NCBI GenBank assembly: GCA_037349105.1
Contig: JAYJMM010000111.1
Span: 3,607,001-3,671,000 of the forward strand
Length of the DNA: 64,000 nucleotides
DNA from: Limnomonas spitsbergensis
Taxonomy: Eukaryota; Chlorophyta; Chlorophyceae; Chlamydomonadales
Direction of reading: 5' to 3'
The number at the start of each line of letters is the position of its first letter. Position 1 is the stretch's first letter. The notes below the pieces were generated by a model. That model was not told the DNA's origin, searched no databases, and saw only the letters and a list, made by a program, of their open reading frames with translations. Of this stretch, positions 24,698 through 33,914 are shown piece by piece. The translations under genes and the position numbers were made by a program.

Positions 24698-26105
24698 ATA
24701 GTACCCGCTCACCTCCTGCATGTTTAGAACGGTGCATATCCGCTCACCTCCTGCATGTTTAGAACAGTGCATACCCGCCCACCTCCTGCATGTTTACATG
24801 AACGGTGCATACCCGCTCATCTCATGCATGCTTAGAACGGTGCATACCCGATCACCTCCTGCATGTTAAGAATGGTGCATACCCGCCCACCTCCTGCATG
24901 TTTAGAACGGTGCATACCCACTCACCCCCTGCATGCTTAGAACGGTGCATACCCGCTCACCTCCTGCATGTTTAGAACGGTGCGTACCCGCTCACCTCCT
25001 GCATGCTTAGAACGGTGCATACCCGCTCACCTCCTGCATGTTCAGAACGGTGCATACCCGCTCACCTCCTGCATGCTTAGAACGGTGCATACCCGCTCAC
25101 CTCCTGCATGCTTAGAACGGTGCATACCCGCTCACCTCCTGCATGTTTAGAACGGTGCATACCCGCCCACCTCCTGCATGTTTAGGATGGTGCATACCCA
25201 CTCACCCCCTGTATGCTTAGAACGGTGCATACCCGCTCACCTCCTGCATGTTTAGAACGGTGCGTACCCGCTCACCTCCTGCATGCTTAGAACGGTGCAT
25301 ACCCGCTCACCTCCTGCATGTTTAGAACGGTGCATACCCGCTCACCTCCTGCATGTTTAGAACGATGCATACCCACTCACCCCCTGCATGTTTAGAACGG
25401 TGCATACCCGCTCACCTCCTGCATGTTTAGAACGGTTCATACCCGCCCACCTCCTGCATGTTTAGAACGGTGCATACCCACTCACCCCCTGCATGCTTAG
25501 AACGGTGCATACCCGCCCACCTCCTGCATGTTAAGAACGGTGCATACCCGCTCACCTTCTGCATGTTTAGGATGGTGCATACCCACTCACCTGGCTCCTG
25601 CATGCTTAGAACGGTGCAAACCCTTTAACCCCCTGCATGTTTAGAACGGTGCATACCCACTCAACTCCTGCATGTTTAGAACGGTGCATACCCACTCACC
25701 CCCTGCATGCTTAGAACAATACATACTACCCGCTCACCTCCTGCATGTTTAGAACGATGCATACCCACTCACCTCCTGCATGTTTAGAACGGTGCATACC
25801 CGCCCACCTCCTGCATGTTTAGAACGGTGCATACCCACTCACCCCTTGCATGTTTAAGACGGTGCATACCCGCTCACCTCATGCATGCTTGGAACGGTGC
25901 ATACCCGCTCACCTCCTGCATGTTTAGAACGGTGCATACCCACTCACCTCCTGCATGTTTAGAACGGTGCATACCCGCCCACCTCCTGCATGTTTAGAAC
26001 GGTGCATACCCACTCACCCCTTGCATGTTTAAGACGGTGCATACCCGCTCACCTCATGCATGCTTGGAACGGTGCACTCATACCCACTCACCTCCTGCAT
26101 GTGCA
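24698..26105 (+). repeat. 35-bp minisatellite, about 40 units
   Basis: The unit blocks are GCATGTTTAGAACGGTGCAT, ACCCGCTCAC and CTCCT, repeating every 35 bp. Frequent variants are CCCACTCACC for CCCGCTCACC, GCTTAG for GTTTAG and GATGG for ACGG. A few units carry small insertions, for example CATGAAC near 24800 and CTGGCTCC near 25590. Near 25815-26050 a block of several units is duplicated at a distance of 175 bp. There are no unique spacers, so it is not CRISPR-like. The short frames in it are by-products. Confidence 0.95.
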
Positions 26106-26582
26106 ACGTCATACGGGCAGGGCAGCATCTAACAAGCCTGCTCCTCCTCTTGAAATCAGCGCATCACCATATACACAACGCCCCAGTTCTCATGCGCACA
26201 GCCATCCACCTGTCTGCACGAGTGTTGGAGGTCCGAAGTGGGGGAGCTGACCCCGGACTAGTGACTACAGCGGTATCATAGACAAAACTGTGGCTGCAAC
26301 TATCACGGTGGACGTGGATTTGTCTGCCTGCTGCGCATGAAGATAGTGCCAAAATGGTTGGATCCGCTGCCTAACCGGATTTACGATGAGGCTGTGGAGT
26401 TTTTTTTGAAGTTTTTACAGTCCAACGGGGCATCACATCTGATGCATGGTACCTCCTTTGTTTTCTTTTGTTTTCCAGCCTTTTATTTTGTCCCTTCACT
26501 TTATTTCCCACTTTCCCCCCTTTCTTTTGTCCTGCCCCCTTCTGTGTTTCTTTCCATCTTTCCTCCCAACTCTTTAGTTAGG

Positions 26583-26638
26583 CACCGACGCGGTCGAGCA
26601 TGATTTGAGCAGGGCCCAGAGGTGTAACGTCATTGACC
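26583..26638 (+). repeat. Dispersed repeat copy 2
   Basis: Contains GAGCAGGGCCCAGAGG then TGTAACGTCATTGACC. Together with the inverted copy at 26704-26732 it forms an imperfect inverted repeat of about 120-150 bp. Confidence 0.7.
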
Positions 26639-26703
26639 TCCACGAGACAAGTTTTCTGTGTGGGGTAACGTCATTGCATTTAGATTAGTGGGACCTTGGT
26701 TAT

Positions 26704-26732
26704 GTCAACGGCATGACACCTCTGTGCCATGC
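26704..26732 (-). repeat. Dispersed repeat copy 3 (inverted)
   Basis: Read on the minus strand: GCATGGCACAGAGGTG then TCATGCCGTTGAC. It is the mirror partner of the copy at 26583. Confidence 0.65.
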
Positions 26733-26862
26733 TTTTTGAAGGCTAGTCTCTTCAGGGACAGGGGATACGGTTTCCCCGACCTTTGTGTTCTTCTTGTTGT
26801 GGGTGAACTTGCTAACCTTTCTTTCCTCTTGTGCCTTCTCCCTTTCCTAGCTATTTTTTGTT

Positions 26863-26918
26863 TGCCGACGTGGCTGAGCTTCATTTCAGCATGGCCCAGA
26901 GGTGTAACGTCGTTAACC
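26863..26918 (+). repeat. Dispersed repeat copy 4
   Basis: Contains GACGTGGCTGAGCTTCATTT, CAGCATGGCCCAGAGG and TGTAACGTCGTTAACC. It is the most complete copy and is preceded by a pyrimidine-rich tract, as at 26583. Confidence 0.7.
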
Positions 26919-28246
26919 TATAGGCCATGCTGAAAAGGTACGGCCGCATGGGCTGTCTCGTCGGGAGGAAAACAAACTTAAGGCTTAAGGGGAAAGGAAA
27001 AGAGGGGGAAATGATATATTATGGTTATGTACCCCTCTCTTGTACCCGATCTACGTGGTCAGTGCTAGTTATGCACTTATACAGACATGCAATATAGAGA
27101 GAAGGAACCGGTAACTAAGTGAATCTCCCTCCAGAAGGGACAGGTCGTCCTCTCTTTCGCCCCCCACCTCAGCAGGCATGGCATGAGACCATTAGGCCGT
27201 AGGGGGGTTACTACAATTTCTTGACCTTGCAGCTGCATCCTGAGCGTTCCTGCACAGGTTGATTATTTCTCGGTGGACAGGCCAGGGAACACATATTTGT
27301 TCCCTGTTTTGTTTGTGTACTGCTCATCCTGTGCTCGAACTGATTTGCGGACACCTGTCCCATGCATCAAATATTGTTACGTTCTGCCTTGCCGGCCTCA
27401 ATTACAGAAATCCACAGCTCGCCAGGCGCACGAGGTGGACACTAACACCCAGATGAAGTGGACAAATAAAACAGGTATGGAGAAAAAATAAGGTCTCCCT
27501 CCTCTACCCCCCGCGCTCTACCGTACACCAAATCTGACCCAAAGAGACTCTGAATCATGAAGCAGGGTAGGCTCACCATGCAGGTATGCTCAAAGTGCAC
27601 CAAGGATGCAATATACAGATTTCCACATTTATTAATCCATTCGGCGCCTGAATGTGCATGGAGCCTGCGTCCAGAAATACAGGTCATTCTGTGGTGGTCC
27701 AGTCACTCAGGCTATGCAGCCTCCTGGACGCATTCCCCAGAGGCTAGGCCAAGGACAAGTCAGCCAGACAGCAATGCTCCCAAAGTATCTGAAATCTACT
27801 TGGGTGCACATCACTCACTGTATGGGCCAGCCCCAGGATATTTACCTGGGGGGGACTCATCAAATGAACTTAAGGAACTACGTAACTGAAAGTAAACTAC
27901 AGCAAGATTCGAGGGTTAATGCTCCATGCTCACAGAGCATTGTACAAATGAGCCAGGGCAAGCACTGCATGAACAGCACTCGAATACATCTTGCTGGGTC
28001 GCGTATGATCAAAATGTCAGACTGAGGGGCGGTGGTATTATGTTTGGCGCAATTAAGCCACGGCCCAGGCCTACATCCAAGGGGGCCAGGGGAAACACGC
28101 ACCCCTACCTGCGCGTTGGCGCGGCCGGACGCTATGTTCCCTCCCCATGAGTGCAGTTATGGCCGCCCAGCCATAACCAATGAAAGTGGTTAAGAGCAAA
28201 GTAGTACCATCACTGCGTCCTGATTCCTGCGTCACTGAGTGCTGAG

Positions 28247-31200
28247 CTACCGAGAGCCATTGGCACTGCTGGTCTCCAACTCAATGCCCTGGTCATAGGC
28301 CGCCTTCGCCTCAGGATCCCGCAGCACCTCATAGGCTTCTTGCACAGATCTGAAAGCGGCTGCCGCTGCGACACGCCCAGCCTCGTTCTTCGAGACTGCC
28401 TTGTCCGGGTGCATTGTCTGCAGAGAATGGGCACCACACGTGTCAGGCATCGGCGCTGGGGAAGGACCAATTGAGGAACCCAATATTTGAAGTGCTTCAG
28501 CTACAACTAGGGCCGGAATTGGTGCAGCAAACTCTGTTCCTAGGGCCATTGGCCAGTCACAAATTTGCCAACTGCTTATCGTGGTCCAGCAACTGTTTGG
28601 TCACAGTTGAGTGTCCCTGCGGCCTCTGACCAATGCTCTCTCGCAGGGCCTCCTAAAGGGAGATCCAAATGAGTTTTTTCCGGAACAGGGGCGCGTTGCA
28701 GTAGCCGGAAAATATACTCTATGCCAAACAGCAGCTCGTTTCACACCTGGGCTAAGCACCTGACAGTTAGGCGCATACAAATTACAACAGTCCAACGAGG
28801 CAAGCACAGTGACCTGCAGCACACACCTGAGCCAGGCGCCTGAACGCAGCCTTCACATCGTCCGCGGTCGCTGTCGCGGCGGGCAGTCCCAGCAGCCGGT
28901 AGTAGCCTAAGGGGTCTGAACTGGTGAGCTCATCTGTCAATGCCAGCTCCGCAACACCTGCCGAACCCTGCCCTCCTGGAATGGGTGGGACATCCAACAG
29001 GCGGTCAGATCAAATGACATTCACATATTTTGTAGGTGGCAACTTCTGCCGTATTGCACTGTTTTTGCACGGCAAGACATTTCATGATGTGTTAAACTGT
29101 TCATCGGGCGTGGGTGCTCAGGTATGGTGATGGAGTAACGTCACCGTCCTCTAGGCATTGAGGTCTCACCGAGCAGAACCCTTTGGCAATTGAGCAGTTT
29201 CCATGCAGAAGATTCCCTCGGCAGGTACCTCCGAAAGATTTCCTCAGCAGGTTCTTCCAGACCTTGCCCCCCGGCAGATCTCACAGCTCTGTCCCAGACC
29301 AGAGCTACCCTGTGGCAGGCGGTCGCTGCATCAATGCTTTTGAGTTCCATAATTTGCAGTGCCGCTGTCTAAGTATTAATTAAACTGTACTTACGCTACT
29401 ATTCCGCTACATCTTGGCCTCCAGCCGGGGGACCAGGTGAAACATGCCCTGTAGCTTGAGCTGTCTGCCATGGGCCGGTCATGGATTGGTCCCCTTCCGT
29501 ACAGTGGTGGCCGCCCGGAGACATCGCAATGACGCTCTGCTATGTTACAAACAGCACTATTATATCCACCCGTCTGCCTTCTCCCTGTGCTCACTGTTAA
29601 AAAAGCCGCCAATCGATTTAAGGAACTGCTGACGTTGCTGCCTGACGGACAAAGCTGCTTTTGAGGCGTTTGGTGCTCTGCCGGTGGAGGACGCGGCAGC
29701 GCCAGAGGCTGCCCTGCGGGAGATCAGCGCACACAAGCAAATGGGCAGCAGTGTCACTCTTTGTTCTAGGGTGCTTCAGATATAATCCAGCAGTATCAAG
29801 CCTGAAAATGTATCTGGTATAGTGCACCCTTCAGAAAACATAATTTATGTTGTGGCCGTCACTTTTTTTGTATCGGGCCCACGCGGATACATCGGTCCCA
29901 AGCACCCGCATTGGGCCCATGCATTTACGCCAGGCTGATGCAGTTGCATTTGGCCCATGCCATTGTCTGTGGCCCACTGGCCCATGCGCTTGCGTCGGGC
30001 CCATGCATTTGCATCAATGCCCTACAGTTATATAAGGCCCACGTAGCTGCGTCTTACAGCTACCACATAAGACCTGCGTCTTAGCCCAACCAGTTTTCCC
30101 TTGTTGTGCTCAGCAACAGTTCAGCAACCGATCTGCTACCAGGCAGCCTCTGGAGGCCTCATGCATTGCTTAACATGCTGCTACGGCCTCTGGCCATAGA
30201 CAGCCCCAGCATTCATTCCAGTTGGGCTTTTCGCAGCCTAGGGGCCGCCCGCACAAGGTAGCCTTGGAAGTGAAAAATAATGCCTGGGCGCACATACTTC
30301 CCCACCTCATCTCAGCCTTGCCGGGCACTTTAATCGACGCCAGAGGGTCGGAAGTGTTAAGGAGGCGTTGCAGGTTGGCAATCGCTTTTTCGGGGATCTT
30401 GGTCAGCACGCCTGCGGGCAGGCAGTGGTTATTTCCACATGGCTTGCCTCCAGTTTGGCTTCAGTTCAACTACCTCGAGGCCTCTGGCCCCATGCGCTGT
30501 CAATCATACACCTTCGGCTGGTGTCTGTTGTGTAGTTCAGCCGCAAGCAGGGCAGCCGCGGGGTGGCCAGTATTTAGTACACTCATAGCCGCAAAAATAA
30601 GCACTGGCCGCGCAATCCAGAGAGGTTCTGAAAAACATTGGATAACCCACAGGGCGTTCAGATGGAGCAAAGCTCTCTGTTTATGTAGTTGCACCTCAAC
30701 TACTCCCTGACAGCCAGCCAGAAAGCCTGGTGCAGCAGGCCCTGCTGCAGCTTGATTCAGGGTCGACAGACCGAAAACTGCAAGGTCCCACTCAGCCCAG
30801 TGGCAGCAACCTGGTCAACTGCACGCAAGTGGTCTGGTGCATGCTAGGACAAAACTGCAATACATTGGGTGTCTGCGTTAAAGCAGTACTTCACACGCGC
30901 GCCACACCTGCCATCATGGGCTGCAGCGCCGCCCTCCAATCTGTAAGCCGGAGATTGCTCATGTAGCGGACAATCGTGAAAGAGGGATCTGTGGGATCCT
31001 GCATGAAGACCAGCTGATCGGTGGCTGCGTGCACATCGGAGCTGTGAGACCACACCACACGCTTGTAACTTTCCACCTCCACAACTTCATACCTGTGGGA
31101 GCACACCGGAGGAGGTCTCAGGACTTAGGGCATTGCAGGGGCACAGAGGTAAAGGGTTGGCAGTGATAAAAACAGGACCACAGGTTAGGGCAAAAGATGC

Positions 31201-31809
31201 ATTGCATGCATGCAGTGTTCGGCAGCGGATGCACGTAAGCATGCTCAAGATCCCTGCCTTTTAAATGGGGGAGAAGAAATCACAACTGCTCCAAGTGAGG
31301 CTAGACATGCTGGAAGGCATGGCATTTCTGGGACGTGCCATGAGATGCCTGGGGGTTGCAGAAACGCCTTTTAGCGCTGTTTGTTGACGCTGGTGTCTTT
31401 CACCTACATAGTCCAGGTCTTGCCCAGGCCAGCGATGTTTTGATTGAGAGCGAATTTCGCACCGACGGAGGTGTGCGACCCTTCGCTGGCGTTTGTCCTA
31501 GACGCGGAAACGATCCCTGGACACATATTTGAAAGCCGGAGTGCCTCGTCAGTCTGTCGATCGCCAGACTCGAAGATACAAAACGTGTACCTTACCTGGG
31601 TACCAAGCGGGCCACAGTTCCAAGTTCGTGGCATAGAGGAAGACCCGTTTGCAGTCTCCTCGGACTCTCGCGCTGGCGTCGTTGGAAACGCACAGACGTG
31701 ACCTGCCCACACGACCATAAACCCGACTGCAAAGCCGCGCGCAGCGCACAGAAACGGAAGGAAAAATTACAGCTGTTGCAGTAGGACGTGATGTCTGTTG
31801 ACACTGCAT
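28247..31809 (-). CDS. SRPBCC (polyketide-cyclase-like) and J-domain fusion protein
   Basis: Eight exons read on the minus strand: 31809-31596, 31516-31408, 31092-30908, 30411-30306, 29713-29595, 29325-29170, 28975-28827 and 28417-28247. All introns are GT-AG, every phase matches, and the total is 403 codons including TAG. Residues 1 to about 40 are rich in Arg/Ser/Ala/Cys with almost no acids, like an organelle transit peptide. About 45-185 reads as an SRPBCC/polyketide cyclase domain: YATNLELWPAWYPGIVSA, VGAKF, AGLGKTW, then YEVVEVESYKRVVW and a closing helix EKAIANLQRLL. Residues 205-316 are an unassigned linker. Residues 317-391 are a J domain: DPLGYYRLLGLP, helix II, HPDK at 349-352, FRSVQEAYEVLRDPEAKAAYD. 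J domains stimulate Hsp70 ATPase through HPD; SRPBCC folds bind hydrophobic ligands. The least certain junction is exon 4 to 5 (donor GAGATGAG/GTGGGG). If it is wrong, the locus is two adjacent genes. No ligand or partner can be named. Confidence 0.72.
29878..30025. repeat. Degenerate short repeat inside intron 4 of the J-domain gene
   Basis: The motif GGGCCCATGCATTTGCATC and variants (GGGCCCATGCATTTACG, TTGGCCCATGCC, CTGGCCCATGCGCTTGCG) recur about five times at roughly 25-35 bp spacing. It lies in the longest intron of the gene. Confidence 0.5.
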
Positions 31810-32112
31810 TCTTGAGGTGCTTTAGCACTGGGAACGGTTAAACTTATGGGCGCAGGATTGTCGGAACACCAATTACTCCTGTATCTACTGCTACAGCTGT
31901 GAGGGGCACACGTTTAGCAATTGGACAACCAAGAGTATGAAATAACTTGTGTGTGAAACGACGCATCTCTCACACAAGGACTAATGTGCTGTTACTCACT
32001 CTCTCCCAGCTGTTACTACTGCATGGGAGAATGGGAGTGGAATCTACAACAGCGCCTACCGGCGGTATGGCATTACCGTACATAAAAAACAATGCAATCA
32101 CAACTTTCCTTA
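31810..32112. other. Probable 5' flank of the J-domain gene and left flank of the retrotransposon
   Basis: No recognisable coding content. The minus-strand gene starts at 31809, so its promoter should lie here; no confident TATA-like element was identified. The left end of the retrotransposon sequence is near 32113. Confidence 0.4.
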
Positions 32113-32194
32113 ATTTTGCACATGGGCAGGTCTAACGCTCAACGCTTCCAAATGTGCACTTACTGGGGCGGCTCACCATGCAGCTCTTACAGGA

Positions 32195-33865
32195 TTGGCC
32201 CACACTATTGCCGAGCAAACCGCCCTCCTTCATGCCCAACTACACAATAATTTTTTTGTGAACGGCATCCCCTTTCCATTCTTCCCTCCCTCAAAATCTT
32301 ACAAATACCTTGGTGTTTACATCAACACCCTTCTCAGCTTTAAAGATCATCTCGATGCCATCACTGCCACTATCCAAGCGAAATCACGCAGCCTCATCAT
32401 GGCCGATGTCGCCCCCCAACACATTCTCATGATCATCAACAGGGTCCTTCGCCCTAAAATTACGCATTCCCTATCCATTGCACCTTTCTCAGAAGTGGAT
32501 ATACGGATACTCGATACCCTGCTTGCCAGAGTCCTCCGAATTTGCATGAATCTTGGCCACTCCTACCCCACCGCCCTTATACTCACACCCACAGATCGGG
32601 GGGGTGTTGGCCTCACCTCCCTCCTGACAGATTACACCCAGATTTCCGCCCTTACCCTCACCCGAGCCCTGAACGATGAAGGTTCCCTCGGAACCCTCAC
32701 TTCTGGCGTTTTAAACCAACAACTGGACACTCATGGACAACTCCCCCTCACGTCGCTTGTGCGACCCACTAGAACTTTTCACTCGTTACCGCTCCCCATG
32801 CGTCAACTTTCCCTCATGCACCATGCTCAACTTGCTCTCCATCGTTGCTCATCAGGCCCTTCCCCTATTACCTCTGGAGTTCAAGAACTCCTCGGCAATG
32901 CCATGTGGCGACAACTGACCCACATCCTCTCACCCACACCTCCTCCACCTGACACTACCCTGCCATTTATGCCTATTCCTCCCTACACTCAAACACCACA
33001 GAGTTCCACCCTCCTCATCACTCCAGAACTACTCCATCCTCTTTGTCGTCTGGGCATCACGTCCTTGGAACCACTTACCGTCATGACTGGACCTCACATT
33101 TCTACCTTCCAGCCATCCACGTACCTGTCTGCAACATTCAAAGGTAAAGCGCGCCGTCGTTGGATACAACAGGCCCAAGTCTCGCTCAACCGTATCACCC
33201 TGCTCCTTAATGGGCATCCCTCTGACCAAGCCCTCAGCTACACGCGCTTTTCTGCACTCCCCCTCCATCAGCGCCACATCACGATCGCCCATGACTTCTC
33301 CCAACTCCCTCAGGTTGTCTCGACCACCCTCCCCCACATCGCGTCTGCTCCCAGTGCCGACCAGGCCCTTGGTCTCCTCCCCCAATGCTTCTCCCCACGC
33401 CCTCAAGCAACTTCAAAGCGCGCCCGTCCCACTATCCCCCGTAGTACTCATACCCGCGCTCCAGAGCTCTTTCCCAACCCAGGCCTTCCCTCTAGCCCAC
33501 CCCTTCCTCATGCTCCCTTTGTCCTACACTTGGGCACAACACCATGCCCCCTACTCCCCCACCATCCCAACTACATTCTCGACCTTTCATGCCCCCCTCC
33601 CTCTCCTCCCCCTGTCCCTTCCACCTTGCCCCACATCCCTCCTCCCACATTGTTTGTCCTGGACCTGGCTGCACCCCCAGGTCCCCCACTCCCTCATCAT
33701 CATGACTACATTCTAGACCTCTCATGCCCCCCTCCCCCGCCCCCCCCCCGTCTATGCCCCCCCACGACTCGCTCAGGATTGTTGGATCAACCGTTCGTCT
33801 CGTCCACCCTATCGTTCCTCTACCCCACACCACCCTCCCTTAAACCGTACATCACTCACACGTAA
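32195..33865 (+). CDS. Retrotransposon ORF, RT C-terminal part and Pro-rich linker
   Basis: This frame is open upstream to about 32113. Residues 1-150 match the region just after an RT active site: SYKYLGVYI, then a helix-rich thumb with ILMIINRVLRPKI, LARVLRICMNLG and the closing DRGGVGLTSLL. The rest is Pro/Ser/Thr-rich. A 45-codon direct duplication contains two copies of YILDLSCPPP (codons at 33572 and 33707). The frame ends at TAA 33863-33865, but the downstream frame is already open from about 33750. A C-rich tract at about 33728-33772 lies where the two frames meet, so the true product is probably a single polyprotein broken by an indel, or joined by frameshifting there. Without the RT palm this copy cannot be autonomous. 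Confidence 0.85.
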   Translation: MAHTIAEQTALLHAQLHNNFFVNGIPFPFFPPSKSYKYLGVYINTLLSFKDHLDAITATIQAKSRSLIMADVAPQHILMIINRVLRPKITHSLSIAPFSEVDIRILDTLLARVLRICMNLGHSYPTALILTPTDRGGVGLTSLLTDYTQISALTLTRALNDEGSLGTLTSGVLNQQLDTHGQLPLTSLVRPTRTFHSLPLPMRQLSLMHHAQLALHRCSSGPSPITSGVQELLGNAMWRQLTHILSPTPPPPDTTLPFMPIPPYTQTPQSSTLLITPELLHPLCRLGITSLEPLTVMTGPHISTFQPSTYLSATFKGKARRRWIQQAQVSLNRITLLLNGHPSDQALSYTRFSALPLHQRHITIAHDFSQLPQVVSTTLPHIASAPSADQALGLLPQCFSPRPQATSKRARPTIPRSTHTRAPELFPNPGLPSSPPLPHAPFVLHLGTTPCPLLPHHPNYILDLSCPPPSPPPVPSTLPHIPPPTLFVLDLAAPPGPPLPHHHDYILDLSCPPPPPPPRLCPPTTRSGLLDQPFVSSTLSFLYPTPPSLKPYITHT

Positions 33866-33914
33866 GCGGACATTACCAGACCAAGCACACCCACATACGG
33901 ACCCCGCCTGTCCC

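Larger units (their letters stand above)
26106..28246. other. Intergenic with dispersed repeats, no gene recognised
   Basis: Two pyrimidine-rich tracts (about 26450-26575 and 26815-26860) each lead into a copy of the dispersed repeat. A third copy between them is inverted. The remaining sequence to 28246 has only short frames (up to 123 codons) without recognisable domains. Confidence 0.5.

Noticed and set aside
24698..26105. CRISPR array
   Set aside because: The 35-bp units abut directly with no unique spacers, and the context is eukaryotic.
29640..29790. Plus-strand exon candidate (KAAFEAFGALPVEDAAAPEA)
   Set aside because: It is antisense to exon 5 of the J-domain gene, whose phases fit on the minus strand; no plus-strand partner exons were found.
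32347..33833. Minus-strand frames inside the retrotransposon
   Set aside because: Shadows of the plus-strand RT and Pro-rich coding sequence.
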